Assembly: GCA_050289485.1 (NCBI GenBank)
Contig: JBNKFV010000017.1
Location: 124,001 to 188,000 of the forward strand
DNA length: 64,000 nucleotides
Reading direction: 5' to 3'
DNA from: JBNKFV01 sp050289485
Lineage (GTDB): Bacteria; Pseudomonadota; Gammaproteobacteria; Pseudomonadales; Cellvibrionaceae
Under the pieces are notes generated by a model. It searched no databases, was not told the origin of the DNA, and saw only the letters and a list, made by a program, of their open reading frames with translations. Of the stretch, positions 1 through 9,027 are shown piece by piece (the stretch's first letter is position 1; each line of letters starts with the position of its first letter). Both the position numbers and the translations under genes were made by a program.

Positions 1-137
1 TGGCCACGTGCCAGAGGGTTGAAAAAGCCAACACGCTCAATAAAACGACCATCGCGGGCGTTGCGGCTGTCGGTTACGTTCAGGTGGTAAAATGGGCGCT
101 TTTTAGAACCGCCACGAGTTAAACGAATGCTTACCAT
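1..137 (-). CDS. rpsP: 30S ribosomal protein S16 (3' end cut off by window)
   Basis: Reading leftward from the ATG at 135-137, the first 45 residues match ribosomal protein S16: an MVSIRLTRGGSKKRPF start, then DSRNARDGRFIERVGFFNP. S16 binds 16S rRNA and helps assemble the small subunit. The gene runs off the left edge, so about half of a usual 80-residue protein is missing. It lies downstream of ffh on the same strand, the common gammaproteobacterial order, but a terminator at 285-313 and its own promoter separate the two. An AGGA lies about nine bases before the start. Confidence 0.95.
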   Translation of the reverse strand, partial: MVSIRLTRGGSKKRPFYHLNVTDSRNARDGRFIERVGFFNPLARG

Positions 138-232
138 GTAAGTCTATTCCTATATCTGCAAAAACCAGTGTTGCCTCACGGCAAGACCAAAATCGGTACC
201 TTTTGCGGGGCCATCCCACAGAAAGGCGCGGC

Positions 233-261
233 ATTATAAGGGAATAATTCCCTATCGTCAC
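233..261 (-). promoter_or_regulatory. sigma70 promoter for rpsP
   Basis: On the minus strand a perfect TATAAT (233-238) is separated by 17 bases from GTGACG (256-261), which matches four of six -35 positions. It sits just downstream of the ffh terminator and about 95 bases before the rpsP start, so it probably drives the ribosomal protein operon. Assigned by eye. Confidence 0.6.
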
Positions 262-284
262 CCTGTAAAGCCATACCAGGGCAC

Positions 285-313
285 TAAAAAAACGGCCCCG
301 AAGGGCCGTTTTT
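285..313 (-). terminator. Rho-independent terminator after ffh
   Basis: An 8-bp perfect stem (291-298 AACGGCCC with 303-310 GGGCCGTT, loop CGAA) is flanked by A's on the left, giving a U-tract for minus-strand transcripts, and by T's on the right. It lies seven bases after the ffh stop codon. Confidence 0.85.
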
Positions 314-319
314 GCGAGT

Positions 320-1714
320 TTAACGTCCAAACCCGGGGGGTAAGCCGCCGCCGGGGGGCATTCCGCCACCGCCGCCCATCATACCGCCCAGGCCTCGCAT
401 CATTTTGGCCATGCCGCCGCCCTTCATTTTCTTCATCATTTTGGCCATTTGCTTATGCTGCTTCAGCAACCGGTTCAAATCCTGTATTTGGGTACCAGAG
501 CCTATGGTAATACGCCGCTTTCTAGACCCATTAAGCAGATCTGGGTTACGACGTTCAGCGGGAGTCATGGAGTTGATCATAGCTTCCATCTGTTTGAACT
601 GCCCGCCCACATTGGCCTGCGATGCCACTTGCGCCATATTCCCCATACCCGGTAACTTTTCGAGCATGGCTGACATGCCACCCATATTGTTCATTTGCTG
701 CAACTGCTCTTTCAGGTCATTGAGGTCGAAACGCTCCCCTTTCTTCACCTTATTAACCAGTTTTTCAGCCTTTTCTTTATCGATTTTTTGCTCAGCGTCT
801 TCAATCAGGCTGAGTACGTCACCCATACCAAGAATACGCGAGGCAATACGATCCGGATGAAAAGGCTCCAGGGCGTCGACTTTTTCACCGACCCCCATAA
901 ACTTAATGGGCTTGCCGGTAACATGGCGCACAGACAGTGCTGCACCGCCGCGGGCATCGCCATCGGCCTTGGTGAGAATCACACCGGTTAACGGTAACGC
1001 CTCATCAAACGCTTTGGCCGTATTCACCGCGTCTTGACCAATCATCGAGTCAATCACAAACAGGGTTTCTACCGGTTTAACCGCCGCATGAAGGTCTTTA
1101 ATTTCACCCATCAGGGTATCGTCGATATGCAAACGACCAGCAGTATCGACAATCACCACATCAAAAAACTGTTTGCGCCCGTGTTCGATAGCACCACTGG
1201 CAATGGCCACGGGCTTTTCGCTGGCGCTGGAAGGAAACCATTCCACACCTACTTCACTCGCCAGCGTTTTCAGCTGCTCGATAGCGGCCGGACGATAAAC
1301 GTCGGCACTCACCACCAACACTTTTTTCTTCTGGCGCTCTTTAAGGAAGCGCGCCAACTTGGCTACCGAGGTGGTTTTACCCGCACCTTGCAAACCGGCC
1401 ATCAAAATAACAGCTGGCGGCGTGGTAGAGAGGTTTAAGCCCTCATTGGCCTCCCCCATCACCGAGACCAACTCGCGCTCTACAATTTTCAGAAACTGCT
1501 GCCCTGGGTTGAGCGCACGAGACACCTCGCTACCAAGAGCACGCTTTTTAACCTGTGCAACGAAGGCTTTCACAACGGGCAGCGCCACATCGGCTTCGAG
1601 CAACGCTTTGCGCACTTCGCGCAGGGCACTTTGAATATTGCCTTCAGTCAGGCGAGCTTTACCGGTAATGGTTTTAAGCGTTTGTGATAACCGCTCGGAT
1701 AAACTGTCAAACAT
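320..1714 (-). CDS. ffh: Signal recognition particle GTPase Ffh
   Basis: The 464-residue product has the SRP54 layout. A helical N domain spans about 1-90. A G domain follows with the P-loop GLQGAGKTT at 107-115, then DTAGRL and TKADGDARGG. A methionine-rich M domain ends in a Gly/Met/Pro tail. With 4.5S RNA it binds signal sequences of nascent inner-membrane proteins and delivers ribosomes to FtsY. Length is normal. It is transcribed leftward, divergently from ypjD, and ends at a clear terminator. Confidence 0.97.
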   Translation of the reverse strand: MFDSLSERLSQTLKTITGKARLTEGNIQSALREVRKALLEADVALPVVKAFVAQVKKRALGSEVSRALNPGQQFLKIVERELVSVMGEANEGLNLSTTPPAVILMAGLQGAGKTTSVAKLARFLKERQKKKVLVVSADVYRPAAIEQLKTLASEVGVEWFPSSASEKPVAIASGAIEHGRKQFFDVVIVDTAGRLHIDDTLMGEIKDLHAAVKPVETLFVIDSMIGQDAVNTAKAFDEALPLTGVILTKADGDARGGAALSVRHVTGKPIKFMGVGEKVDALEPFHPDRIASRILGMGDVLSLIEDAEQKIDKEKAEKLVNKVKKGERFDLNDLKEQLQQMNNMGGMSAMLEKLPGMGNMAQVASQANVGGQFKQMEAMINSMTPAERRNPDLLNGSRKRRITIGSGTQIQDLNRLLKQHKQMAKMMKKMKGGGMAKMMRGLGGMMGGGGGMPPGGGLPPGFGR

Positions 1715-1918
1715 GGGTCGTCATTCACTCTACTGTAATTGCGTGGCACATTAGCTGGCGCAAGTATACCGAAAGCCAAGGGAAATGCACTGCATGGGGA
1801 GGATTGACACGGCTTTTACTGATTAAATTGCCCCACAAAGCGCACAACTGCACCTTCTAGCTTCATTTTAAAAGCGCCTTGTGACACACTTTCGCCTTTA
1901 TCCAGCAATACGGACATT

Positions 1919-2725
1919 ATGATTACGCTTACCTGTAACATCGCCGCCGCCATACTCTATTTCGGTGCGTCGCTTTACCAGATTATGCAATTGCGCCAGC
2001 AGCATGCTGCCAGCCGCTCCTGGCAGATGGCGTTTTCACTGTCGGCCCTCGTGCTTCACGGCATTGGCATCTATGGCCTGATGTTTACCCCGCAGGGCTT
2101 TAGAATCGGTTTTTTTCTGGCGCTTTCATTGGTGTTCTGGGCAACCAATTTACTGATTTTTCTCAGCAGCCTGAAAAAACCTTTGCATAACATCTTTATA
2201 CTGCTATTCCCGCTAGCGGCCATTTTTGTTATCACCGCATTGTTCTCCGACAGCCCGGTGATGCCCAAAAATGAACTGGACAATGGCGTTATCAGCCACA
2301 TACTGCTCTCTGTTCTGGCCTATGCCATTTTTACCATCGCCACGTTCCAGGCGCTGATGCTGGCCTACCAGAACCGGCAAATAAAACACAAGCATCCCAC
2401 CGGCATGATCCGCCTTCTCCCCCCATTGCAGACAATGGAAGCGCTGCTGTTCGAACTACTGTGGAGCGGCCAGATCCTGCTCACACTCTCAATTATCAGC
2501 GGCTTTGTATTTCTCGACGATATTTTCGCACAGCACCTGGTGCACAAAAGCATTTTCTCTCTGATTGCGTGGCTTATCTATGCCACCTTATTGGCTGGTC
2601 ACTGGCTGAAAGGCTGGCGTGGACCCAGTGCTGTACGCTGGACACTGGGTGGTTTTTCGGCCCTGATGCTGGCTTATTTTGGGACAAAGCTGGTGCTTGA
2701 ATTCATCCTTAACTACAACCACTGA
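1919..2725 (+). CDS. ypjD: Inner-membrane cytochrome c assembly-like protein YpjD
   Basis: The 268-residue hydrophobic protein has about eight predicted membrane helices and matches the CcsA/HemX-like (cytochrome c assembly) family. E. coli YpjD, which also lies beside ffh, is the best-known relative. Family members handle haem or assist cytochrome biogenesis; for YpjD itself the role is not settled. The start is the ATG at 1919, with only a weak GGA before it. It is divergent from ffh and followed by corB on the same strand. Confidence 0.85.
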   Translation: MITLTCNIAAAILYFGASLYQIMQLRQQHAASRSWQMAFSLSALVLHGIGIYGLMFTPQGFRIGFFLALSLVFWATNLLIFLSSLKKPLHNIFILLFPLAAIFVITALFSDSPVMPKNELDNGVISHILLSVLAYAIFTIATFQALMLAYQNRQIKHKHPTGMIRLLPPLQTMEALLFELLWSGQILLTLSIISGFVFLDDIFAQHLVHKSIFSLIAWLIYATLLAGHWLKGWRGPSAVRWTLGGFSALMLAYFGTKLVLEFILNYNH

Positions 2726-2831
2726 TGATATAAAGATGCAAAACACGACAAGCAAACCATTACAAAAAGTTGCGCCGTTTGGGAATCTACTCCAAACTAC
2801 CGCCTCACCAGTTACATAGGTTTTCCTTTCC

Positions 2832-4100
2832 TTGGACGATATACCTCTTAGCGCGCTGTTTGGCCTGCTCGCTGGCTTATTGATTTTTTCTGCGTTTTTC
2901 TCCAGCTCTGAAACAGGCATGATGAGTATCAATCGTTATCGCCTGAAGCACTTGGCCAACAAGCAGAATAAAAGCGCCATTCGCGTCTCTGAACTGCTGT
3001 CACGACCAGACCGCCTGATTGGCGTAATTCTGATCGGCAACAACCTTGTCAATATTCTTGCCACTATGGTTGCTGGCTCTATTGCCGTGAAGCTCGGCGG
3101 TGACATAGGCCTTGCAGTAATGCCTATTGTGTTAACGATAGTGATGCTGATTTTTGCCGAAGTAACCCCAAAAACCGTTGCCGCATTAAAACCCGAACGA
3201 ATTGCGTTTCCAGCGTCATGGTTACTGCGCCCCCTGCTTACCGTGCTCTACCCGCTGGTTTGGCTGATTAACTATATTTCCAACAAGCTGGCACGCTGTT
3301 TTGGCGTAGACCCTAATGCTGCCCACGCGGGTGATCACCTGCATCCAGAAGAGCTGCGCACGGTAGTGGATGAAGCCGGCGACCTTATTCCCGATCAACA
3401 CCAGGGCATGTTGCTGAATGTGCTCGACCTGGAGCGCGCTACCGTGGAAGACATCATGGTGCCGCGCAATGAAGTGACGGGGCTCGACCTGAATCAAGAT
3501 ATCGAAACCATCATGCAAACCATTCGTAAAAGCGATTACACGCGGTTACCGGTTTATGAAGGCGATATCAATAATATAATTGGTGTACTGCACTTGCGCG
3601 ATGCGCCGCGCTTTATCTACGGCGATGATAGTACCGTTAGCCACGAAGCGATTCGCCGCTTTGCGGCTACCCCTTACTTTGTACCAGAAGCCACGTCGCT
3701 GAGTTACCAGCTGATGAGCTTCCAGAAAAACCGTAGCCGTATGGCTATCGTGGTAGATGAATATGGTGATGTGCAAGGCCTGGTAACCCTGGAAGACCTG
3801 CTGGAAGAAATTGTTGGCGATTTCACCACCAACGTGGCAGAAACTGAGAGTGAAGAGGTCTCGCCACTGGACGATGGTTGGTTCTTGATCGATGGCACCG
3901 CCTCAATTCGGGAGATCAATAAACTCCTCGACTGGAAGCTACCTACCGAAGGCCCCAAAACCATGAACGGCCTGGCCATGGAATACCTGGAAAGTATTCC
4001 TGAAGGCGCAACCTCTTTTCAAATAGGCCGCTACCGCTGTGAAACTGTCAAGGTTAATGAAAAAATGATTGTCAGCTTCAAGGTAAAACGTATCGGCTGA
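2832..4100 (+). CDS. corB: CorB/HlyC family membrane protein (DUF21-CBS-CBS-CorC_HlyC)
   Basis: Order: an N-terminal DUF21 membrane domain (about 1-180, containing SSSETGMMSINRYR and LIGNNLVNILA), a tandem CBS pair (about 200-330, including EDIMVPRNEVTGLD and VVDEYGDVQGLVTLEDLLEE), and a C-terminal CorC_HlyC domain. The family includes E. coli CorB/YfjD, linked to magnesium and cobalt handling; CNNM-type relatives export Mg2+. The start is taken as TTG at 2832 because an in-frame TAG lies five codons upstream and no ATG precedes the conserved SETG motif. The 422-residue length is normal. Confidence 0.92.
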   Translation: MDDIPLSALFGLLAGLLIFSAFFSSSETGMMSINRYRLKHLANKQNKSAIRVSELLSRPDRLIGVILIGNNLVNILATMVAGSIAVKLGGDIGLAVMPIVLTIVMLIFAEVTPKTVAALKPERIAFPASWLLRPLLTVLYPLVWLINYISNKLARCFGVDPNAAHAGDHLHPEELRTVVDEAGDLIPDQHQGMLLNVLDLERATVEDIMVPRNEVTGLDLNQDIETIMQTIRKSDYTRLPVYEGDINNIIGVLHLRDAPRFIYGDDSTVSHEAIRRFAATPYFVPEATSLSYQLMSFQKNRSRMAIVVDEYGDVQGLVTLEDLLEEIVGDFTTNVAETESEEVSPLDDGWFLIDGTASIREINKLLDWKLPTEGPKTMNGLAMEYLESIPEGATSFQIGRYRCETVKVNEKMIVSFKVKRIG

Positions 4101-4114
4101 TAGGACATTGGGGG

Positions 4115-4315
4115 CTAAAAAAACGCCCCCATGGCTTGCGCTCTTTCGTAACAACGCGTCAACACCTGCTGTTTCTCTTCGTTGTCGTAACGCCCCCAAT
4201 AGGAAATTTCTTTGCCACTGCGAAAACAGCCAGTGCAGATATCATCGTCATTCAATACGCACACGGATACACAAGGCGAACGCACGGGGCGCTCTACAAT
4301 TTTACTTTCACTCAC
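4115..4315 (-). CDS. DUF1289 small Cys-rich protein
   Basis: The 66-residue protein carries the DUF1289 signature: PCVSVC, then CTGCFRSGKEISYW, giving four conserved cysteines that could bind a metal or Fe-S centre. The function is unknown. The GTG start at 4313-4315 overlaps the stop of the upstream Nudix gene by four bases (GTGA), so the two are translationally coupled, a pairing I believe is common in gammaproteobacteria. Confidence 0.88.
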   Translation of the reverse strand: MSESKIVERPVRSPCVSVCVLNDDDICTGCFRSGKEISYWGRYDNEEKQQVLTRCYERAQAMGAFF

Positions 4316-4944
4316 TTTTTTATTCCTGCGGTTGTACCCGCTTGGTTGTACAAATAGCGCTCTGGCGCGCTCGACTCTTGGGCTAATTCTACCTCAAGCA
4401 CCTTTGCCAAAAAGGTTTTTATCACACGCGCGGTAAAACCCCAGATTTCATAATCCTCAAAGCGGTATGCTGGTGTCCAGAAGGTTTTACCCTGGTATTC
4501 AATAAAGTCGGTACGAATGCGCTCGTCGCGCATAAAAAACGTCAGCGGTACTCTAAAAATACTGTCGAGTTCATCCGGGCAAGGGGTTAATTCTACGGTG
4601 CTGTCTACAAGCCCCACAAATGGCGTTACCTTAACGCCACCTTTTGATACATGCATGGGTAGCATCCCAAGCATTTCTATTTCACTGGCCCCTACACCAA
4701 CTTCTTCTTCGGTTTCACGCAAAGCAGTGTGCAATAACGTGGTGTCGTCCGCCTCCCACATGCCACCGGGAAAAGCAACCTCGCCACGATGCCGGTTAAG
4801 GTGTTCGGCCCGTTTAGTTAAGATCACCTCCGGCTCGCTTTCGCGAGTGACCAACATAAGCACCGACGCCTGCCCCTGAAAGTGCCCTGCGACTGGCTCG
4901 ATCACGCCAAATGGCGCCATATTCCTCACAATTAATTCTAACAT
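4312..4944 (-). CDS. nudL: Nudix CoA pyrophosphatase (NudL-type)
   Basis: The Nudix box lies in the N-terminal half: FPGGMWEADD followed by ALRETEEEVGV. An acidic D replaces the first E of the box, which is usual for the CoA-diphosphatase subfamily (YeaB/NudL, Pfam PF00293). The predicted reaction splits coenzyme A or acyl-CoA into phosphopantetheine and 3',5'-ADP with Mg2+ or Mn2+. The 210-residue length fits. It forms a two-gene unit with the DUF1289 gene. A 12-bp palindrome (4944-4955) overlaps its start region. Confidence 0.88.
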   Translation of the reverse strand: MLELIVRNMAPFGVIEPVAGHFQGQASVLMLVTRESEPEVILTKRAEHLNRHRGEVAFPGGMWEADDTTLLHTALRETEEEVGVGASEIEMLGMLPMHVSKGGVKVTPFVGLVDSTVELTPCPDELDSIFRVPLTFFMRDERIRTDFIEYQGKTFWTPAYRFEDYEIWGFTARVIKTFLAKVLEVELAQESSAPERYLYNQAGTTAGIKK

Positions 4945-5134
4945 TTAACGTTAAAATACACCTACAACATATTGATAAATATAGATTTTATAGAATTATT
5001 TCGATATTTTCTATTCGGCTAACTAGAACAAATCTGTCTAAAAACGGCTTAGCCCCAACACCCTGGCTTTGCTAGTATAGTTTTTAATCAGTAAGCGCTA
5101 TATCTTGGCCAAGAGTAACAGGTTGGCAACATTT

Positions 5135-5509
5135 ATGAACCTAAAATTACCGGACTTTGATACCCTCAAAAGGTTACATGAGGATGATCCATCAGCGCTT
5201 GAGGCCCTGCGCCAAAAGTATATCGCCATGACCATTGACCAAGCCACACCGGATACCCGGCGACGCTTGCGCGGTCTGCAGTTCCAAATAGATGCCTGCG
5301 TACAAATCAAGCCAAATGGTCTCAGCCGCTGTATTGCCGTAACACAGATGATGCGCCGCTCTTTCCAGGAACTTATCGATACGTTGAATATTGCTTCAAA
5401 GATGCATCAGCAAGTATCGAATACACTGGAAACTATAGCCCCTTCCAACAAACCCTCTGCGCAAATTATCCCTTTTCCTGGCTCATCCAAACGTAACCCC
5501 AGCCCATAA
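5135..5509 (+). CDS. DUF3135 family protein
   Basis: The 124-residue protein opens with MNLKLPDFDTLKRLHEDDP and contains RRRLRGLQFQID, the conserved core of DUF3135. It is a short, probably helical, cytoplasmic protein of unknown role. I chose the ATG at 5135 because family members begin just before the LPDFD motif. An in-frame TTG at 5105 would add ten residues without a better ribosome site. It stands alone between two Nudix genes. Confidence 0.8.
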   Translation: MNLKLPDFDTLKRLHEDDPSALEALRQKYIAMTIDQATPDTRRRLRGLQFQIDACVQIKPNGLSRCIAVTQMMRRSFQELIDTLNIASKMHQQVSNTLETIAPSNKPSAQIIPFPGSSKRNPSP

Positions 5510-5615
5510 GCGACATCACTACCCCTGCCCAAATCGTTTATACTGGGCCCAAGCCATCGACTAAGTCCTCAGCAGTTAGTCAGGGCAACGATGCATGTCA
5601 AGATGTGGAGATATT

Positions 5616-6164
5616 ATGAAGTACTGCAGTCATTGCGGGTCGCAGGTTGAACGTAAAATTCCCGAGAACGACGATCGCGAACGCTATGTGTGTAGTGACT
5701 GCGGCAGCATTCATTACCAAAACCCCCGCATTATTACCGGCAGCTTGCCCATTTATAACGAACAGATTTTGCTCTGCAAACGGGCTATTACGCCTCGCGA
5801 AGGCTTTTGGACATTACCGGCAGGCTTTCTGGAAAACGGCGAAAGCATTCTCGCCGGCGCAGTAAGAGAGACTTGGGAGGAAGCCAGAGCGAAGATTAAT
5901 GTTCGCCATTTATACCATCTATATAATCTGCCGCACATTCATCAAGTTTATGCGTTTTACCTCGCCGACTTGAGCGACCTGGACTTCGGCCCCGGCCCTG
6001 AGTCTACCGATGTTCGCCTGTTCAGCCTTGATAACATTCCATGGGATTCACTGGCATTTCCCGTGGTTGAACGAACACTGCAACTGTATATAGAGGATCG
6101 CGGCGCAGACCATTTCCCCTTCCGGGAAATTGATCTCCAACCACCTAAACGGAAAATTCGGTAA
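5616..6164 (+). CDS. Nudix hydrolase with N-terminal zinc ribbon
   Basis: The N-terminus has two CxxC pairs (YCSHCG and VCSDCG) forming a zinc ribbon. A Nudix domain follows with LPAGFLENGES and AVRETWEEA, a near-canonical box. Related proteins act on NADH, FAD or ADP-ribose, but the substrate cannot be read from the sequence. The ATG at 5616 has a clean GGAG (5607-5610) five bases upstream; an ATG at 5595 would only add seven residues. The 182-residue product is complete. Confidence 0.9.
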   Translation: MKYCSHCGSQVERKIPENDDRERYVCSDCGSIHYQNPRIITGSLPIYNEQILLCKRAITPREGFWTLPAGFLENGESILAGAVRETWEEARAKINVRHLYHLYNLPHIHQVYAFYLADLSDLDFGPGPESTDVRLFSLDNIPWDSLAFPVVERTLQLYIEDRGADHFPFREIDLQPPKRKIR

Positions 6165-6168
6165 CCCG

Positions 6169-6483
6169 CTAAAGAGTATGTAACGGTATCACGTCGTAAG
6201 CAGGTTCTTCATAAGGATGAGAGTCAATCAGGGCCGCGACCGCCGCCCTGACGCATTCGTCGTCACACAGCACTTCCACTTTGTACTCGTCGACGATTTC
6301 CAAACTGCCGCCGGAAGTGCCAATAAAAGGATTACTTCCCGGTAAGGGCCTGAACTGCCCCACCCCTTTGCTTTGCCAGCAGCACTGGTCGTAATCGCCC
6401 TGCCGTCCGGCACCTGCATTGAAAACAGCCTGTTTGACTGGCTCTAGATGGGGTTCAGGCACATAGAAACACAGTTTGTACAT
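6169..6483 (-). CDS. NIF3-like (YqfO-type) small domain protein
   Basis: The protein of about 104 residues starts MYKLCFYVPE and includes AGAGRQGDYDQCCWQ and HPYEEPAYDV. These features are shared with Pseudomonas proteins annotated as NGG1p-interacting factor NIF3, and with the insert domain of YqfO-type NIF3 proteins. The biochemical function is unknown; the fold resembles PII-like small-molecule sensors. An ATG two codons earlier (6489) is possible. It ends five bases after the Nudix gene on the opposite strand. Confidence 0.85.
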   Translation of the reverse strand: MYKLCFYVPEPHLEPVKQAVFNAGAGRQGDYDQCCWQSKGVGQFRPLPGSNPFIGTSGGSLEIVDEYKVEVLCDDECVRAAVAALIDSHPYEEPAYDVIPLHTL

Positions 6484-6505
6484 AACCATTTACCCACGCT
6501 AACGG

Positions 6506-7675
6506 TTAAATCACTCTTACACAAATCACGTGTTTTACAGCCGCTATCGCCTCAACCAGATCAGCGGGGGGCTCATTTGCAACGTCAATAATGTTATAAG
6601 CGATATCACCGCGACTCTTATTGACCATGTCAATCACATTGACATCGCGCTCAGCCAAAATAGACAGTACATCGCCCAATACCCCTGAAACATTATCGTT
6701 GGCAAAAGTAATACGACTGTCGCCGTTGCGCTCCATGTAGATAGTCGGAAAATTAACTGAATTTTTAATATTGCCGTTCTCAAGGTAGTCCATTAGCTGA
6801 TTAGCCGCCATTACAGCGCAATTTTCTTCGGCTTCTGCAGTGCTGGCACCAATGTGTGGCATAGCCAATACATCCTTGCGGCCAAGCAAACAAGGCTCTG
6901 GGAAATCACAGATGTAGGCACCGAGTTTTTTCTCATCAAGACTGGCCACAATGGCTTCTGGGTCAACAATGGCATCACGCGCAAAGTTGACCAAAACCGC
7001 ACCGGTTTTCACCGAGCGAAGTGCATCGGCATTAATCATATGACGGGTAGCTTCAATCGCAGGCACGTGCAACGACACATAATCGGCTTTACTCAACAGA
7101 GCCTGCAAATTTTCCATACGCTGCACTTGGCTGGGCAAACGCCAAGCGGCTTCTACCGACAATGCCGGGTCGTAACCCACTACGTTCATACCCAGCGCCA
7201 GCGCCATCTCAGCCACCATTGAGCCAATCGCACCCAGCCCAACTACCCCAAGGGTTTTGCCATACAACTCTATACCCGCAAAACGCTTTTTCTCTTTTTC
7301 CAGTAAAGCGCTCATGGCTGCGGCATCGGTCATATCGGTAAGGGTTTGTACATATTGCATACCCCCAACAATATCTCTGGCGCCCAACAGCATTGCCGCC
7401 AATACCAACTCTTTTACCGCATTGGCATTCGCACCGGGGGTATTGAAAGCAACAACGCCACACTTGGTGTAATCATTGATGGGCAAATTATTGACGCCGG
7501 CACCAGCCCGGGCCACAGCCTTAAGCGTATCTGGGATCGGTTCGTCATGCATTTTATGGCTGCGTACAAGATAGGCATCAGGATGACCGATATCACTACC
7601 CACCTCGTACTGTTCACGGGAAAACCGATCCAGCCCCTTTACGGAAATTTGGTTATAGGTTTTGATTTTAAACAT
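6506..7675 (-). CDS. serA: D-3-phosphoglycerate dehydrogenase
   Basis: The 389-residue product belongs to the 2-hydroxyacid dehydrogenase family. It has a Rossmann NAD site (GVVGLGAIGSM), a DFPEP segment, the catalytic-His motif PHIGASTAEAEENCA, and a C-terminal ACT domain (ITFANDNVSGVLGDVLSIL) that usually binds serine for feedback control. It oxidises 3-phosphoglycerate to 3-phosphohydroxypyruvate, the first step of serine synthesis. The ATG at 7673-7675 has AGGA six bases before it; upstream codons lack family similarity. serC lies immediately upstream on the same strand, so the pair forms an operon. Confidence 0.95.
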   Translation of the reverse strand: MFKIKTYNQISVKGLDRFSREQYEVGSDIGHPDAYLVRSHKMHDEPIPDTLKAVARAGAGVNNLPINDYTKCGVVAFNTPGANANAVKELVLAAMLLGARDIVGGMQYVQTLTDMTDAAAMSALLEKEKKRFAGIELYGKTLGVVGLGAIGSMVAEMALALGMNVVGYDPALSVEAAWRLPSQVQRMENLQALLSKADYVSLHVPAIEATRHMINADALRSVKTGAVLVNFARDAIVDPEAIVASLDEKKLGAYICDFPEPCLLGRKDVLAMPHIGASTAEAEENCAVMAANQLMDYLENGNIKNSVNFPTIYMERNGDSRITFANDNVSGVLGDVLSILAERDVNVIDMVNKSRGDIAYNIIDVANEPPADLVEAIAAVKHVICVRVI

Positions 7676-7732
7676 GCTTGATCCTTTAGTATTCTGTTTA
7701 CGAAGGCGCGCCACTACGCCATATCAGGCTGA

Positions 7733-8857
7733 TCAGCCTTGGGTTACTTCTTGGTAAGCCCACGTAACCCAGGGCAGTACCGCTGCAAGATCGGCAGCCT
7801 CTACCGTTGTACCGGCCCAAAAACGCAATCCGGCTGGGGCATCGCGATAAGCGCCTATGTCATAGGCGACACCTTCGGCGTCCAGCAGTTTTACCATGGC
7901 TTTAACCTGTTCGGGCGTTGCATCCAAAGACAAACAAACACTGGTATTCGACACCTGATCAGGCTCTTTGGCTAAAAAGCTGATCCAGTCATTGGCGTCA
8001 ACAAAATCTTTGATGACTGCCAGGTTTGCCTCTGACTTGGCAATCGCCGCGGCTGAACCACCAATGCTCTCAATCCAGTCGAGAGCGTCCAGATAATCCG
8101 CCACGCACAACATTGATGGTGTATTGATGGTTTCACCTTTGAAGATACCCTCAATCAACTTGCCACCTTTGGTCATGCGGAAAATTTTTGGCAGTGGCCA
8201 TGCAGGCGTATAGGACTCAAGACGTTCAACCGCGCGTGGACCCAAAATCAACATGCCGTGAGCACCTTCGCCACCCAGCGCTTTTTGCCAGGAGAAGGTA
8301 ACTACATCAAGCTTTTCCCATGGGATATCCATGGCAAATACAGCCGAGGTAGCGTCGCAAATTGTCAAACCCTGACGGTCATCGGGGATCCAATCACCAT
8401 TGGGCACTTTGACGCCAGAGGTAGTGCCATTCCAGGTGAACACAACATCGTTATCAAAATTCACTTGAGACAAATCGGGCAGCTCACCGTAGGGGGCTTC
8501 CAACGCACGCACATTTTGCAATTTCAGCTGCTTGACTACGTCGGTAATCCAGCCGCTACCAAACGACTCCCACGCCAACATATCAACACCACGCTGGCCC
8601 AGCATCGACCACAATGCCATTTCAACAGCACCCGTATCGGAGGCAGGCACCACCCCTACGCGATAACCTTCGGGCAACCCCAACAGTTCTGCCGTGCGAG
8701 AGCAGGCTTTGCCCAGGACATTTTTGCCCAATGCTGAACGGTGTGAACGGCCCAACGTATCCAGTGGTAACGCAGCAACGTCATAACCTGGACGCTTACT
8801 GCAAGGACCGGAAGAAAAGTTTGGATTTAACGGTTTCGTGCTTGGTTTAGCTGCCAT
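7733..8857 (-). CDS. serC: Phosphoserine aminotransferase (Methanosarcina/alphaproteobacterial type)
   Basis: The 374-residue PLP class V aminotransferase starts MAAKPSTKPLNPNFSSGPCS. FSWQKALGGEG holds the PLP lysine, and GRSHRS sits near the N-terminus. This pattern resembles the TIGR01365-type SerC rather than the classical enterobacterial enzyme. It converts 3-phosphohydroxypyruvate plus glutamate to phosphoserine. The ATG at 8855-8857 has a GAGAG upstream; the longer reading frame adds an unrelated leader. It is followed 57 bases later by serA, so two consecutive steps are co-expressed. Confidence 0.93.
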   Translation of the reverse strand: MAAKPSTKPLNPNFSSGPCSKRPGYDVAALPLDTLGRSHRSALGKNVLGKACSRTAELLGLPEGYRVGVVPASDTGAVEMALWSMLGQRGVDMLAWESFGSGWITDVVKQLKLQNVRALEAPYGELPDLSQVNFDNDVVFTWNGTTSGVKVPNGDWIPDDRQGLTICDATSAVFAMDIPWEKLDVVTFSWQKALGGEGAHGMLILGPRAVERLESYTPAWPLPKIFRMTKGGKLIEGIFKGETINTPSMLCVADYLDALDWIESIGGSAAAIAKSEANLAVIKDFVDANDWISFLAKEPDQVSNTSVCLSLDATPEQVKAMVKLLDAEGVAYDIGAYRDAPAGLRFWAGTTVEAADLAAVLPWVTWAYQEVTQG

Positions 8858-9027
8858 TAACGGTCTCTCAATAGGCTGTGAAATGTGGCTGCGGTATGTA
8901 GGCCGGCTCTGCCAAAAGATCGACAGCGCCAAGTCCCGCCCTTATCATCTGCCGCAGCATGAAGGCGGCACATTATGCCAGCATTTTGATCAATACGCAC
9001 AAATCTTAATAGATCAGGGAGATCCCT

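Noticed and set aside
4109..4131. Hairpin TGGGGGC...GCCCCCA after corB as a terminator
   Set aside because: It overlaps the DUF1289 coding end, has no T-run, and may only reflect codon content.
4944..4955. Perfect palindrome TTTAACGTTAAA before the Nudix gene
   Set aside because: It is AT-rich, single-copy as far as I saw, and overlaps the start codon region, so chance is likely.
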